A stretch of 64,000 nucleotides of DNA. Origin: Algoriphagus hitonicola (lineage in GTDB: Bacteria; Bacteroidota; Bacteroidia; Cytophagales; Cyclobacteriaceae). Location of the stretch: NCBI RefSeq assembly GCF_900113375.1, contig NZ_FOPC01000011.1, forward strand, positions 68,530 through 132,529, read 5' to 3'. Each line of letters opens with the position of its first letter. Position 1 is the stretch's first letter. Positions 26,322 to 36,120 of the stretch are shown in pieces. Position numbers and translations under genes: made by a program. Under the pieces are notes generated by a model. That model had not been told where the DNA came from and searched no databases. It was given only the letters and a program-made list of their open reading frames with translations.

Positions 26322-28814
26322 CTACAAGCTATTCAATAACTGTTCCAAACTAGCATCGTCTTGAATCAATACTTCCCGTGCCTTGGAGCCCTCAAATGAA
26401 CCTACAATCCCGGCTGCTTCGAGCTGATCGATAATCCGGCCTGCTCGGTTATAGCCGAGTTTGAGTTTGCGCTGTATCAATGAGGTGCTGCCCTGCTGAT
26501 GGAGTACAATGAGACGGGCGGCATCGTCAAAAAGTGGGTCTCTGTCGGACAAGTCCACCTCACCGATGGAGTTGTCACTATCTTCTCCCTCAAATTCCGG
26601 TAACAGGTATGCGTCGGAATAACCCTTCTGCTCCCCGATCCAATCACAAATAGCTTCCACTTCGGGGGTGTCAAGAAATGCACATTGCAAGCGGATCATT
26701 TCAGAACCTTGGGAAAGTAGCATATCCCCCATTCCGATCAACTGATCAGCACCTCCAGCGTCCAATATAGTGCGAGAGTCGATTTTCGAAGTCACACGGA
26801 AGGATAATCTAGCGGGGAAGTTGGCTTTGATAATTCCGGTAATTACATTGACAGATGGGCGCTGCGTGGCGACGACCAGGTGGATTCCAATAGCCCGTGC
26901 GAGCTGCGCCAGTCGGGCGATAGGACCTTCGATTTCTTTTCCTGCAGTCATCATCAAGTCGGCCAACTCATCGATCACCAAAACGATGTAAGGCATGAAT
27001 CGATGGCCGTTTTCTGGATTGAGTTTTCGTGCTACAAACTTGGCATTGTATTCTTTGAGATTACGCGCACCGGCATCTTTGAGTAGGTTGTACCGGTTGT
27101 CCATCTCGATACACAGGGAATTTAAGGTATAAATCACCTTTTTGGTATCGGTGATAATGGCTTCTTCGGAGCCTGGAAGTTTCGCCAAAAAATGTCTCTC
27201 AATCTTGTTGAACAAAGTCAATTCCACCTTCTTGGGATCGACTAGGACAAATTTCAGTTGGGAAGGATGCTTCTTGTAGATCAGCGAGGCTAGAATCATA
27301 TTGAGCCCGACAGACTTTCCCTGTCCAGTAGCACCCGCCATCAGTAAGTGAGGCATTTTTGCCAAATCGACCACAAATACCTCATTCGAAATGGTTTTAC
27401 CCAGGGCTATCGGGAGGTCTTTGTCCGAGCGCATAAATTTCTCAGTACCCAAGACGGCACGGGCAGGAACGAGCTCCCGGTTTTTATTTGGTACCTCGAT
27501 ACCGATGGTGCCTTTCCCGGGAATCGGCGCGATGATACGGATGCCCAAAGCGGCTAAACTCAAGGCAATATCGTCTTCGAGATTTTTGATTTTGGAGATT
27601 TTCACTCCCGGTTCAGGAACAATTTCATAGAGCGTCACGGTCGGTCCGATAGTCGCTTTGATTTCCTGAATTCCGATTTTGAAATTTTCCAGTGTCTCGA
27701 CAATCTTATTTTTATTATCCTCAAGTTCTTGGCGTGTTACCGTGACTTTTTGAAGGTCATATTCATTGAGCAAATCCAAGGTGGGATATTGATATCGAGG
27801 CAAATCCAAGGTGGGATCATATGGGTCTAGGTTTTCGACCTCCTCGGCAGTTTTTTCTTCATTTACGGCTTTGGTGACAGAAAATTGCTTTTCTTCAGGT
27901 TTTTTGATTTCCGCTTTTTTATCGGATTCATCCAAAAGATTGACCTGATTGATTTCAAAAGGGTCATCTTCTTCAATGGGGTCAGGACTGACTCCAAACG
28001 GTTTTTCTTCCCCTCCTTTGATGATCCAATCCGTACCGTCATCCTCAAATTCCTCCTCCTCGTCGAGATTGAAAGGATCCTCATTTTTGGCCGAAGGCTT
28101 AATACTCAAATCTTTTTTTTCAGCATCGACTAAATCCAATTCATCTTCCAGTTCATCCTCATTTGACCTGCTGCTAAACCAGTCCAATTTGTCAATGTCA
28201 AAGAAGAAAATCACAAAAATCAAAAGTGCCCCACCGATGAGAATAAAGGTCCCCCAACCGAGAAAATCTGAGGATAACTTGGCCAATTCATAACCAAATC
28301 CTCCTGAGAGAAAGCTCCAATAGGAATAGCCTTGGACCAAGATGACTACATAACCAGTCAATAATCCCAGCCAAAAAGTAAAGAAAAGGGCAAATATCGA
28401 ATATCGAGTCAAGGAGATCAGCGAAAACCGAAAGGTCCAGCGAAAACCGAGTAGGAAAAGAAATGGTGGAAAGAGAAATGCAGCTAGTCCAAACCAGCGG
28501 TAAATCATCCAATGGCCCGCTTGTGCACCCAAGTAGCCAAGCCAATTTTGGGTTTCACGGGCAGATTCTCGGATAGCTTCTGAATCTGAACTCATGACTA
28601 CACTTTGATCGGCAGGTCCATTGAGAAAGTAACTGATGAAAGCAATAAATAGGAATATTCCCGCAGACATCAAGGTGATTCCCAATGCCAGAACTAGTTT
28701 AGAAGCCTTGAACGATCCAAAAGAAAACTTGAACCCTCCTGAACTGGAAGTTGGCTTTTTGGATTTTTCTCCTTTTTTACGAAAAGTGTTGGTCCTGGGT
28801 GAATTAGTGGCCAT
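26322..28814 (-). CDS. ftsK: DNA translocase FtsK
   Basis: 830 residues. Four transmembrane helices lie in residues 38-205, then an acidic linker to about 330, then the RecA-like motor with Walker A GATGQGKS at 494-501, Walker B VLVIDELADLMM and the ATQRPSVNVITG segment. The C-terminal gamma winged-helix is KLGYNRAGRIIDQLEAAGIVG. FtsK pumps chromosome ends toward the dif site at division. lolA is directly downstream. Confidence 0.96.
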   Translation of the reverse strand: MATNSPRTNTFRKKGEKSKKPTSSSGGFKFSFGSFKASKLVLALGITLMSAGIFLFIAFISYFLNGPADQSVVMSSDSEAIRESARETQNWLGYLGAQAGHWMIYRWFGLAAFLFPPFLFLLGFRWTFRFSLISLTRYSIFALFFTFWLGLLTGYVVILVQGYSYWSFLSGGFGYELAKLSSDFLGWGTFILIGGALLIFVIFFFDIDKLDWFSSRSNEDELEDELDLVDAEKKDLSIKPSAKNEDPFNLDEEEEFEDDGTDWIIKGGEEKPFGVSPDPIEEDDPFEINQVNLLDESDKKAEIKKPEEKQFSVTKAVNEEKTAEEVENLDPYDPTLDLPRYQYPTLDLLNEYDLQKVTVTRQELEDNKNKIVETLENFKIGIQEIKATIGPTVTLYEIVPEPGVKISKIKNLEDDIALSLAALGIRIIAPIPGKGTIGIEVPNKNRELVPARAVLGTEKFMRSDKDLPIALGKTISNEVFVVDLAKMPHLLMAGATGQGKSVGLNMILASLIYKKHPSQLKFVLVDPKKVELTLFNKIERHFLAKLPGSEEAIITDTKKVIYTLNSLCIEMDNRYNLLKDAGARNLKEYNAKFVARKLNPENGHRFMPYIVLVIDELADLMMTAGKEIEGPIARLAQLARAIGIHLVVATQRPSVNVITGIIKANFPARLSFRVTSKIDSRTILDAGGADQLIGMGDMLLSQGSEMIRLQCAFLDTPEVEAICDWIGEQKGYSDAYLLPEFEGEDSDNSIGEVDLSDRDPLFDDAARLIVLHQQGSTSLIQRKLKLGYNRAGRIIDQLEAAGIVGSFEGSKAREVLIQDDASLEQLLNSL

Positions 28815-28870
28815 GAATATCGATCGCGTCCTGGGTTTGAAAACCGAATTTAAGGGTTAAGATGTACAAA

Positions 28871-29938
28871 TTACTTCGAAAAATAAGCGGTTAAGCCTTT
28901 TTTGATTTCTTTGATCAATCCAGGTCCCTCATAAATCATGCCTGAGTACACCTGAACCAGGCTGGCTCCAGCCTCCAGTTTTTCGATTGCGTCTTCGGCG
29001 GAGAAGATACCACCCACCCCAATAATGGGAAAAGCCCCTCCTGATTTTTGGTGGAGGTATCGAATCACTTCAGTACTTCGGGATTTGAGTACTTTACCGC
29101 TGACTCCCCCTGCACCGATTTCCTCGACCTCCTGCATAGAAGTGTTCAATTGGGTCCGATCAATCGTCGTATTGGTGGCAATTACCCCTTCAATTTGCGT
29201 TTCTTGGACGATTTCGATGATGTCATCCAATTGCCCATCGTTCAAATCCGGGGCAATTTTCAGCAAAATGGGTTTGGGTTTTTCCTTTTCGTCATTCGCT
29301 TTTTTCACTGCCAAAAGCAAAGCTTTGAGCGGTTCCTTTTCCTGCAAATCCCGAAGATTGGGCGTGTTGGGCGAACTGACATTGACCACAAAATAATCCA
29401 CATAATCGTGCAAAGCCTCCAAACAATACAAGTAATCATCTACTGCATGTTCATTGGGAGTCACCTTGTTTTTTCCAATATTCCCACCGATGATCACATC
29501 AGATTTTCTTTTTTTCAGCCGTTCCACTGCTGCCAAAACCCCTCCATTGTTAAATCCCATTCGGTTGATCAGCGCTTGATCTTTGGGCAGTCGAAAAAGC
29601 CGGGGAAGGGGATTTCCGCTTTGAGGCTTTGGGGTCAAGGTGCCGATTTCGATAAATCCGAAACCCAATTGCGCCATTTCATCGATGAGTTTGGCGTCCT
29701 TGTCAAAGCCCGCCGCAAGTCCCACTGGGTTTTTGAAGGTTAAGCCAAAAACCTCTCGCTCTAGGCTTGGATCTTCGAAGGAATAATTTCGACTTAGAAT
29801 TGCCTTGGCTCCAGGAAGATTAAAGGAGAATTTGGTCAGGTCAAAAGTCAAATGATGAGCTGCTTCAGGCGGTAGTTGAAAGAATAGGGGCTTGAGTAGT
29901 TTTTTATACACGGCAAAAGGAATTTGTAACCAGAACAA
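28871..29938 (-). CDS. pyrD: Dihydroorotate dehydrogenase (quinone)
   Basis: 355 residues, class 2 enzyme with the N-terminal amphipathic membrane-binding helix ([18 protein letters not shown]). FMN/substrate motifs are [45 protein letters not shown] with the catalytic Ser region, and [20 protein letters not shown] (read as [11 protein letters not shown]). It passes electrons from dihydroorotate to the quinone pool in pyrimidine synthesis. Confidence 0.96.
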   Translation of the reverse strand: MFWLQIPFAVYKKLLKPLFFQLPPEAAHHLTFDLTKFSFNLPGAKAILSRNYSFEDPSLEREVFGLTFKNPVGLAAGFDKDAKLIDEMAQLGFGFIEIGTLTPKPQSGNPLPRLFRLPKDQALINRMGFNNGGVLAAVERLKKRKSDVIIGGNIGKNKVTPNEHAVDDYLYCLEALHDYVDYFVVNVSSPNTPNLRDLQEKEPLKALLLAVKKANDEKEKPKPILLKIAPDLNDGQLDDIIEIVQETQIEGVIATNTTIDRTQLNTSMQEVEEIGAGGVSGKVLKSRSTEVIRYLHQKSGGAFPIIGVGGIFSAEDAIEKLEAGASLVQVYSGMIYEGPGLIKEIKKGLTAYFSK

Positions 29939-29980
29939 ATGTACAGAATCCCTTCAAAAATGTTGGTGCTTTTATCAGGT

Positions 29981-30622
29981 TCAGCAACTACAATCGGTGA
30001 CTAGGTTTTTGATGCCTTTTCGGGTGGCTATACTGACTGCCCTGATGACAGAACCGAAATTCAAGGTGAGCGATTCTCCATCTCCAATCGGGATAGGCAT
30101 TCCGTTGATCGTAGCTTCCACAGCGTAGTCAGAGACGATGTCCCCAGCGGCGGTTTCAAAAAGTGCGATTCGGAGCATGCTGCTCACTTGAGTATCTTCC
30201 TCCCAATAAGTACCCGCTTCGGGAAAGTCAGGATCGATGGCTTCCCAATTTCCCGACCAGTCGCTTTCTCCCAAACTCAGACCCAGTAGATACGGGATTC
30301 CCAGTTCCAAATTGATCTTGGCCCGCTGTACCGGATCATTGACATCTCGGATGCCAGCATTGAGGAGCTCATACTCCATCCGATCATAAAGCTCCACCTG
30401 CGTAAAACCCTCCTCTCTGAAAATTTCCAAAATCATTCGCTCCAACTCATTAATCTGTGCAGTGCTGAGCTGACGAAAGCTCGGATCCCATTGCAACGGC
30501 ATCAGGAGAATTCCGTCTGATTTGCTAACGCAAGTTTGACATTTGATTCTGGGGTAAATTTTGGTCGTAGCGCAGGAAAATTGGAGAAAAATCAGGAAGA
30601 GTAAAGGGATAATCTTTTTCAA
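29981..30622 (-). CDS. Hypothetical lipoprotein
   Basis: 213 residues. The lipobox is LQFSC (Cys near residue 17). The mature part starts ATTKIYPRIKCQTCVSKSDG with a CQTC pair, contains a helical EREMIL-like segment (NELERMILEIFREEGFTQVEL) and a beta-rich half (PYLLGLSLGESDWSG, SSMLRIALFETAAGDIV), and ends CSC. No named family recognised, though the fold could resemble the periplasmic GNA1162/DUF799-like lipoproteins. It follows the thioredoxin gene by 7 bp, so they may share a transcript. Confidence 0.65.
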   Translation of the reverse strand: MKKIIPLLFLIFLQFSCATTKIYPRIKCQTCVSKSDGILLMPLQWDPSFRQLSTAQINELERMILEIFREEGFTQVELYDRMEYELLNAGIRDVNDPVQRAKINLELGIPYLLGLSLGESDWSGNWEAIDPDFPEAGTYWEEDTQVSSMLRIALFETAAGDIVSDYAVEATINGMPIPIGDGESLTLNFGSVIRAVSIATRKGIKNLVTDCSC

Positions 30623-30629
30623 AAGGGAT

Positions 30630-31190
30630 TTAATTTAAAAGTGAAAGGATTCTTGATTTGAACCAATTAAGGGTTTCTGGTTGAGCTAAGGGTAAAGATA
30701 TTTTCTCTTCGAGAACGCCATTTTTGATAATGAAGTGTGTGGGAGATAGTGTGATATTTAGTTTTTCTTTGACCCAACTCCTTTCTACACTGGCTGTTGG
30801 ATAGCCAAAGTCTCCTCTTTTGGAGAAATAGCGTTCAATTTTTTTTGGAGATGACATGGCAAAACTCAAAAAAATCACGTTCTCATTTGTGGATAATTCA
30901 TCTGTAAGCATTTTAAGAAATGGTTCTTCTTGCTTGCATCCCGTGCAGCCAACGTACCAAATATTTACTACGATAAGTTTTTCTTGGAGATCCTCATAAC
31001 TTAGTTTTTTACCATCAAACTCGAAAGCTGTAAAGTCAGGAAACCTCGAGCCAATTTCTGGACCTTCTGTAGATTTTTTGACGACTTCAATGTATTCTTT
31101 GAGCTCTGATGGATTGGCAAGATTGTACCCTTGGCTGTAGGAAATCGAGAAGGAAATGATCCAAAAGAAAAATAGTAAGCTTATCTTCAT
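30630..31190 (-). CDS. Secreted TlpA-like thioredoxin
   Basis: 186 residues from MKISLLFFFWII, with a Sec signal peptide (ending SISYS). The redoxin domain has GSRFPDFTAFEFDGKKLSYE, the active site VVNIWYVGCTGCKQEEPFL (CTGC) and the cis-Pro strand ITLSPTHFIIKNG. I start at 31190, since the longer frame's 24 extra residues would spoil the signal and overlap the VanX-like gene. Probably periplasmic thiol-disulfide exchange. Confidence 0.82.
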   Translation of the reverse strand: MKISLLFFFWIISFSISYSQGYNLANPSELKEYIEVVKKSTEGPEIGSRFPDFTAFEFDGKKLSYEDLQEKLIVVNIWYVGCTGCKQEEPFLKMLTDELSTNENVIFLSFAMSSPKKIERYFSKRGDFGYPTASVERSWVKEKLNITLSPTHFIIKNGVLEEKISLPLAQPETLNWFKSRILSLLN

Positions 31191-31212
31191 GAATGAGTAC
31201 GAGTAAAAAGAA

Positions 31213-31956
31213 TTATTCAACGATCTTAAATTTTTCCCCAGCTTCTTTTCTATTGTAGGCATTGAAGTGCCACCATTCCGAGCCGATTCCCGTAAAACCG
31301 GCTTGATTCATCACTGTTCGGAGTATCTCCCGATTTGCGATTTGAGTTTGGGTGATGACCCCTTCTTCTAGCATTTGATCTTCCCGGTCGGGATAGGCCG
31401 CATAGCCAAAGAAATCATAGCCCGTTCCCATATCCAACACCGAATCGGTCTTGGTGTCGAATATAGTCAGATCGACGGCAACTCCAAAATTATGGAGGCT
31501 GCCTACCTTCGGATCGGCCACATAGAGGGGTTTGACACTGTCGGGCTTATCCAGATTATCCCAAAGAATCTGCTGAACGGACCTGGGCCTGACGCCATCG
31601 TAAACATGAAGGGTAAAGTGGGGATAGTCAGTTTGAAGCAATTCTTGGGCTTTTTTAAGACGCGCTATCGCCTCAGGTTGTAAATAAGCTCGGGTCAGGT
31701 CTCCATAGACATCTTCTCCGAAGAAATTATCTGTAGTCGAATATTTTAATTCCACGCGAATACCTAGAATTTCCTTTTCAATATTCTCCAGCCCTTGATC
31801 GATCAGTTTTTGCTCAAGTTCAGGAAGTGGAGCCGGGTTTAATTCTGCTATCGGTCGGGCATTTCTGACTTGATTTTCGGAAAATTTCTCTTGCTCACTT
31901 TTAGGAGTAGAACAGGAAATGACCAGCAGAGAAAGGATGAAACCAATGTATTTCAA
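31213..31956 (-). CDS. VanX-like D-Ala-D-Ala dipeptidase lipoprotein
   Basis: 247 residues with the lipobox LVISC (Cys near residue 15). Family M15D zinc ligands are SLHNFGVAVDLT (His and Asp of SxHxxGxAxD) and EWWHFN near the C-terminus. VYDGVRPRSVQQ supplies the Arg typical of VanX. Enzymes of this type cut D-Ala-D-Ala in peptidoglycan recycling; nothing here points to vancomycin resistance genes. Confidence 0.9.
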   Translation of the reverse strand: MKYIGFILSLLVISCSTPKSEQEKFSENQVRNARPIAELNPAPLPELEQKLIDQGLENIEKEILGIRVELKYSTTDNFFGEDVYGDLTRAYLQPEAIARLKKAQELLQTDYPHFTLHVYDGVRPRSVQQILWDNLDKPDSVKPLYVADPKVGSLHNFGVAVDLTIFDTKTDSVLDMGTGYDFFGYAAYPDREDQMLEEGVITQTQIANREILRTVMNQAGFTGIGSEWWHFNAYNRKEAGEKFKIVE

Positions 31957-31960
31957 AAGC

Positions 31961-32719
31961 TTACTTGTTTTTGATGACTAAAGTAGCGGAGGCTTGGGCA
32001 GTAGGTAGCACGACAATATCAGCCAAAACCACGTGAGGAGGACGATTGACACAGAATTCTACGATCTCGGCAATATCCTGCGCCAAAAGCGGTTCGTATC
32101 CCTCGTAGATTTTTTCGGCCCGGTCTTGATCTCCCTTGAATCGGACCAAAGAGAATTCTGTTTCGACCAAACCCGGATGAATTCCGATCACTTTGATACC
32201 GAATGGATTCAGGTCTATTCGCATGCCTTTGGTGATTGCATCCACAGCATGCTTGGAACCACAATACACATTTCCGTTGGGATAAACTTCTTTTCCGGCG
32301 ATCGAACCGATGTTAATGATGGTGCCTGATTTTCGCTCGCACATCCCCGGAATAACGGCTTTGGATACATAGAGCAGTCCCTTGACGTTGATGTCCATCA
32401 TGGCGTCCCAATCATCCGTATTCCCGGTTTGAATTGGGTCAAGACCATGTGCATTTCCAGCATTATTGATAAGAATATCGATGTTTTTCCAAGGTTCGGG
32501 AAGATTTTCCAATAGATTAAAAACGGCTTCCTTGTCTCTGACATCAAAAGTCAAAGGCAAAACCTCAATGCCCTCGGGCACTTCCTTTTTGAGCTGCTCC
32601 AAGCGATCGGTTCTGCGACCCGTTACGATCAGATGATAGGCGTTCTTTGCCAAAATTAAGGCGCAAGCTTTTCCGATTCCGGAAGTGGCTCCGGTGACTA
32701 AAGCAATTTTTCGTTCCAT
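31961..32719 (-). CDS. Short-chain dehydrogenase (YdfG-like)
   Basis: 252 residues. Rossmann motif GATSGIGKACA, NNAG at LINNAGNAHG, catalytic Ser in NIGSIAG and YxxxK in YCGSKHAVD. The sequence around DPIQTGNTDDWDAMMDINVKG resembles YdfG-type 3-hydroxy-acid/serine dehydrogenases that use NADP. Substrate unknown. It is 4 bp from the VanX-like gene. Confidence 0.92.
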   Translation of the reverse strand: MERKIALVTGATSGIGKACALILAKNAYHLIVTGRRTDRLEQLKKEVPEGIEVLPLTFDVRDKEAVFNLLENLPEPWKNIDILINNAGNAHGLDPIQTGNTDDWDAMMDINVKGLLYVSKAVIPGMCERKSGTIINIGSIAGKEVYPNGNVYCGSKHAVDAITKGMRIDLNPFGIKVIGIHPGLVETEFSLVRFKGDQDRAEKIYEGYEPLLAQDIAEIVEFCVNRPPHVVLADIVVLPTAQASATLVIKNK

Positions 32720-32765
32720 GCTTAAATGTAGGATTATTCGCTAAAAATTTAAAGGATTTCCAGCG

Positions 32766-33578
32766 CTACTGAAAATTCAGATAGATGGTGATGTTTTTTC
32801 GCTTGATCGAAGAAATCGCATCCCGAATATCCCCCTGTGTATTTTCTGCCTGATAGAGGTTGTTTAAACCATGAGAGAATCGGATTTCCGGAGCAAACTT
32901 AAAGTATTTGAAATAGATCTCGAAGCCCATTCCCAGTTCGATGGTGTAATCTTGCCCGGTAGTCACCAACTCCTCCAAGTTGGCCTCCTCTTGGGTTTTG
33001 GTGCGGAACTGATAGCTGGCACCACCCAGGAAATACATCCGGGTATTGTTAAATCGCTGGGATCGATATTTGAAAAGTACCGGAAGCTCTACCATCGTGG
33101 CTTCCGAATTCACGGTCACGATATCACTATTGATAATCACATCTTCGCTGCTGTTAGGTGAACCGGGCGTGGGTTGGAAATCCGGGGGAAAGTAGTGAAT
33201 CTCAGTTTTATATTCATAAAAGCCCACTTTTGGGGTAAAGAGCATTTGCACTTGATCGTGGAAACGGAGCATTCCGATAAATCCGAGTGAAAAACCAGGA
33301 GAGTATCGGGGAAAAATCGCCCGTACATTGGGTGCGACATTGGCATTGGGATCGACAAAAGCATCAGAATAGTTGACCCGAAAGGTGCTATTGTGTCCGG
33401 CGAGGAAAAACCCGTAGGAAATCAGTTTTTCATCAGAACCCGAAGAACTCGTCAGTCCAAACATCCCCTGTGCCTGTGCGGGTAGCTGGTAAAGAAGAAT
33501 CAAAAGAATAAGGATGGAACCGGAGGTTATTTTTCTCCGATGTAAATCGAGCTTATTCCAAAAGTGAGTGGTTTGCAT
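32766..33578 (-). CDS. porT: Type IX secretion/gliding protein PorT
   Basis: 270 residues with a signal peptide after a basic N-terminus (ending LPAQA), then an eight-strand-type OMP_b-brl barrel ([82 protein letters not shown] as separate strands). In Bacteroidota porT/sprT is found next to ubiE, as here, and PorT is needed for type IX secretion. The 52-bp overlap with ubiE implies coupling or a later non-ATG start. Family is sure; the porT assignment rests on similarity recall and context. Confidence 0.78.
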   Translation of the reverse strand: MQTTHFWNKLDLHRRKITSGSILILLILLYQLPAQAQGMFGLTSSSGSDEKLISYGFFLAGHNSTFRVNYSDAFVDPNANVAPNVRAIFPRYSPGFSLGFIGMLRFHDQVQMLFTPKVGFYEYKTEIHYFPPDFQPTPGSPNSSEDVIINSDIVTVNSEATMVELPVLFKYRSQRFNNTRMYFLGGASYQFRTKTQEEANLEELVTTGQDYTIELGMGFEIYFKYFKFAPEIRFSHGLNNLYQAENTQGDIRDAISSIKRKNITIYLNFQ

Positions 33579-34249
33579 ACGGTGCTGTGAAATCCAACTT
33601 TTTTGAGTACAGCCAGAAAATCCTGTCCATCCGGGAAAGCCTGTACCGACTCGGGAAGATAAGTATAAGCAGAATTGTCCTTGGATACAATCTTTCCTAT
33701 CTGAGGAAGCACAGCATTGGAATAAAAGGCATAGGCTTGCTTCATGGGGAAAGCACGCGGTTTACTAAATTCCAGAATAACCGTTTTGCCTCCCGGTTTC
33801 AAAACCCGATACATGTCAGCAAGTCCCTTTTCCAGATTTTCGAAGTTCCTAACTCCAAATGAAACGATGACCGCATCAAACTTATTATCTTCGAAAAGCA
33901 AACCTTCCGAATCGCCGAGCTGCATTTCGATCTTGTCCTCCAGTCCGCGCTTTTTCATTTTTTTGCGACCTTCGGAAAGCATCCCTTCCGAAATATCCAC
34001 CCCGATGATTTTATCCGGATTGAGCGCTAGGGCTTCGATAGCAAAATCCCCCGTGCCCGTAGCAATATCCAAGATCAACTTAGGCTGATCTTTTTTGAGC
34101 ATTTTGATGGCCTTTTTTCTCCAAATGATGTCAATACCCAAACTCAGGACATGATTGAGCAGATCATATTTGGGACTGATATTGTTAAACATCTCAGCTA
34201 CCTGTGCTTTTTTGGGGTCTTCTTTATCTTTGTAAGGGACTACGGACAT
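33527..34249 (-). CDS. ubiE: Demethylmenaquinone methyltransferase UbiE/MenG
   Basis: 240 residues. SAM-binding motifs are [25 protein letters not shown] and [19 protein letters not shown], with [15 protein letters not shown]. It makes the final methylation of menaquinone. The 3' end overlaps porT. Confidence 0.95.
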   Translation of the reverse strand: MSVVPYKDKEDPKKAQVAEMFNNISPKYDLLNHVLSLGIDIIWRKKAIKMLKKDQPKLILDIATGTGDFAIEALALNPDKIIGVDISEGMLSEGRKKMKKRGLEDKIEMQLGDSEGLLFEDNKFDAVIVSFGVRNFENLEKGLADMYRVLKPGGKTVILEFSKPRAFPMKQAYAFYSNAVLPQIGKIVSKDNSAYTYLPESVQAFPDGQDFLAVLKKVGFHSTVCKPLTFGISSIYIGEK

Positions 34250-34372
34250 TTCGTATCGAGCTAATGGATTGCAATATTACAGAAGAAACCCGAGGATTGG
34301 AAAAATGTTGAAATTGGGAAGTATTCTCTTCCAAAATAATAATCCCCTATTTTTACAGCGAAATTTAAAGCC

Positions 34373-34984
34373 ATGATCAAGAAAGCTGAGTTTGTCATTT
34401 CTAATTCCGATCCCGGAAAATGTCCCAATCCTGACCGGGCCGAGATCGCCTTTATCGGCAGGTCCAATGTGGGTAAAAGTTCCCTGATCAATGCCTTGAC
34501 CGGGAAAAAGGATCTAGCCAAAACCTCTCAAAAACCCGGTAAAACCCAGTTGATCAATCATTTTATGATCAATGATCGCTGGTATATGGTGGATTTGCCT
34601 GGCTATGGCTTTGCCAAAGTCAACGTGAAAGTGAAGCAAGGATGGGAGAATATGATTCAAACCTATCTGCTGAAGCGGGAAAATCTCTGCGGCGTATTTG
34701 TCTTGATCGACAGTCGGCTCGAACCTCAGAAGATTGACCTGGAATTTTTGCTTTGGTGCGGGACAGAAGGTGTGCCCGCAGCCATCGTGTTTACCAAATC
34801 AGACAAGCAGTCCAAAAGCAAAACGGCTCTTAATGTCCACAAATTCCTCAAAAAGATGGAAGAGATTTTCGAAGAAGCTCCAGACTACTTTGTCACGAGT
34901 GCCGAAACAGGCCAAGGTTCTGAGGAATTGCTCAATTTTATCGATGATTTGGTCAAAGAGTACGAAAGTGGTATTAACAATTGA
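34373..34984 (+). CDS. engB: Ribosome biogenesis GTPase YihA/YsxC (EngB)
   Basis: 203 residues. G1 is GRSNVGKSS (29-37), G2 GKTQLINHF, G3 DLPGYGFAKV, G4 FTKSDKQ and G5 TSAETGQGSE. EngB helps assemble the 50S subunit. It starts a plus-strand pair with the DUF5606 gene 37 bp downstream. Confidence 0.95.
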   Translation: MIKKAEFVISNSDPGKCPNPDRAEIAFIGRSNVGKSSLINALTGKKDLAKTSQKPGKTQLINHFMINDRWYMVDLPGYGFAKVNVKVKQGWENMIQTYLLKRENLCGVFVLIDSRLEPQKIDLEFLLWCGTEGVPAAIVFTKSDKQSKSKTALNVHKFLKKMEEIFEEAPDYFVTSAETGQGSEELLNFIDDLVKEYESGINN

Positions 34985-35021
34985 TGTCATTTCTATATTT
35001 GCAAGCTCAAAATGATAACTG

Positions 35022-35468
35022 ATGAATTTTAAAGACATTGCTACCGTTGCCGGCAAGCCCGGCTTGTATAAAGTATTGAAGCCTTCCCGAACGGGGGTGA
35101 TTTTGGAGAGTATGGACGAGAAGAAGGCCAAATTGGTGGCAGGTATGTCCCAGCGGGTTTCCATTCTTTCGGATATTTCCATTTATACCTTGACCGAGGA
35201 AGGCGCTGAACCGCTGCAGTCGGTGATGCAAAAAATCGAAGCGGAATTTGAAGGGGATTTGGGATTGGATACCAATCCGGATGATGCCGAACTGAGGGCG
35301 TTTATGAAGCATATCCTTCCGGATGTGGATGAATCCCGTGTCTATACTTCCGATATCAAAAAATTGATCTCTTGGTATAATATCATCCGTGTACAAGCTC
35401 CTGAGGTATTGGAGCCTGCCAAAGAGGATGAGGCTGCCAGTTCAGGCGAACAAGAATCTGAATCTTAA
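35022..35468 (+). CDS. DUF5606 family protein
   Basis: 148 residues, cytoplasmic. The DUF5606 signature is the N-terminal FKDIATVAGKPGLYKVLKPSR and VILESMDEKKAK, then SDISIYTLTEEGAEPLQSVM, with the helical SDIKKLISWYNII at about 108-120 and an acidic tail. The family is nearly confined to Bacteroidota and has no known function. It ends at a good terminator. Confidence 0.85.
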   Translation: MNFKDIATVAGKPGLYKVLKPSRTGVILESMDEKKAKLVAGMSQRVSILSDISIYTLTEEGAEPLQSVMQKIEAEFEGDLGLDTNPDDAELRAFMKHILPDVDESRVYTSDIKKLISWYNIIRVQAPEVLEPAKEDEAASSGEQESES

Positions 35469-35476
35469 TCTAATAC

Positions 35477-35500
35477 AGCCCGGTATTTCCGGGCTTTTTT
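35477..35500 (+). terminator. Rho-independent terminator after DUF5606
   Basis: AGCCCGG (35477-35483) pairs with CCGGGCT (35489-35495), loop TATTT, followed by six T. Confidence 0.88.
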
Positions 35501-35506
35501 GATGCC

Positions 35507-35815
35507 ATGACAGCTCCGCTCAATGAGATAGAAAAAATTGCCTTGGATTTGGTTAAGTCAGATTGGGACTTGCCCAATACAGCGGAGTCCATTTCTGAAG
35601 CTGAAGTGGTGATTTTGCTTTCCCAAGCGATTAGCCAACTCCTCGATCGGGATTTTGAGCGCTTGCTTCAGATTTGCTATCGGATTGATCTGGGGGAGGA
35701 AAAGCTGCGGAGAATACTTCATGAATCCGAACCGGACCAGATTTCCATGGATTTAGCCAATGCCCTTTGGGAGCGGCAAAAGCAAAAAGCCGAAATCAGG
35801 AAAAGGTATTCTTGA
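35507..35815 (+). CDS. Hypothetical helical protein, 102 residues
   Basis: Almost wholly helical and acidic (LNEIEKIALDLVKSDWDLPN, EAEVVILLSQAISQLLDRDFERLLQICYRIDLGEEKL read as segments), ending QKQKAEIRKRYS. No membrane helix or signal. I recall small conserved Bacteroidota proteins of this kind but cannot name one. The ATG follows the terminator by only 6 bp, so expression may depend on read-through from DUF5606 or an internal promoter. Confidence 0.65.
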   Translation: MTAPLNEIEKIALDLVKSDWDLPNTAESISEAEVVILLSQAISQLLDRDFERLLQICYRIDLGEEKLRRILHESEPDQISMDLANALWERQKQKAEIRKRYS

Positions 35816-35875
35816 TTTTTTATGCTTAGCCTCACCTCACTGCGACGACGTAGGAGGAAGCAGTCTCAAATGTAT

Positions 35876-35984
35876 GAAATACGCTTCGGCGAAATAGGCT
35901 TCGTTTCACTTCGCGAAATACATCCCACTTCGTTCGATGAAATAAGGTCGGCTTCGCCTCCCGAAATACGCCTTCGGCGAAACA
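35876..35984. repeat. GAAATA/CTTCG interspersed repeat array
   Basis: GAAATA (last unit GAAACA) recurs at 35876, 35891, 35915, 35939, 35963 and 35979. The spacings are 15, 24, 24, 24 and 16, and each spacer holds a CTTCG-type element such as GCTTCGGC or CTTCGTTCG. The short end units (GAAATACGCTTCGGC and GAAATACGCCTTCGGC) are nearly the same. It lies between two convergent genes. Function unknown. Confidence 0.75.
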
Positions 35985-36033
35985 TATCCTCATTCTTAGG
36001 CTGAAATAGGGGGGAGATATTTCAATATATTTC

Positions 36034-36055
36034 AGCTCGCTTGCGAGCTTTATTT
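36034..36055. terminator. Stem-loop between convergent genes
   Basis: AGCTCGC-TT-GCGAGCT followed by TTATTT, with A/T-rich TTTCAATATATTTC on the other side. Probably a bidirectional terminator for the 35507 gene and the PorE-like gene. Confidence 0.6.
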
Positions 36056-36120
36056 CTATCGTATTCTACCGTATCTCACAAGAGAAACATCCATCTTCCT
36101 ACTCCCTTCTTCCCACTAAA

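Noticed and set aside
26477..28293. Open frames on both strands inside ftsK
   Set aside because: Low-complexity, no domain, and ftsK itself is complete with all motifs.
31213..31956. Vancomycin-resistance locus, from the VanX-like protein
   Set aside because: No vanH, vanA or VanRS-type genes nearby; stand-alone M15D dipeptidases are common in Gram-negative bacteria.
35876..35984. CRISPR array
   Set aside because: Repeat unit is only 6 bp, spacers share CTTCG elements, and no cas genes are in the window.
35822..36004. Plus-strand frame MLSLTSLRRRRRKQ through the GAAATA array
   Set aside because: Its repeats (EIRFGEIGF and so on) are just the DNA array translated; no start context and no homology I recognise.
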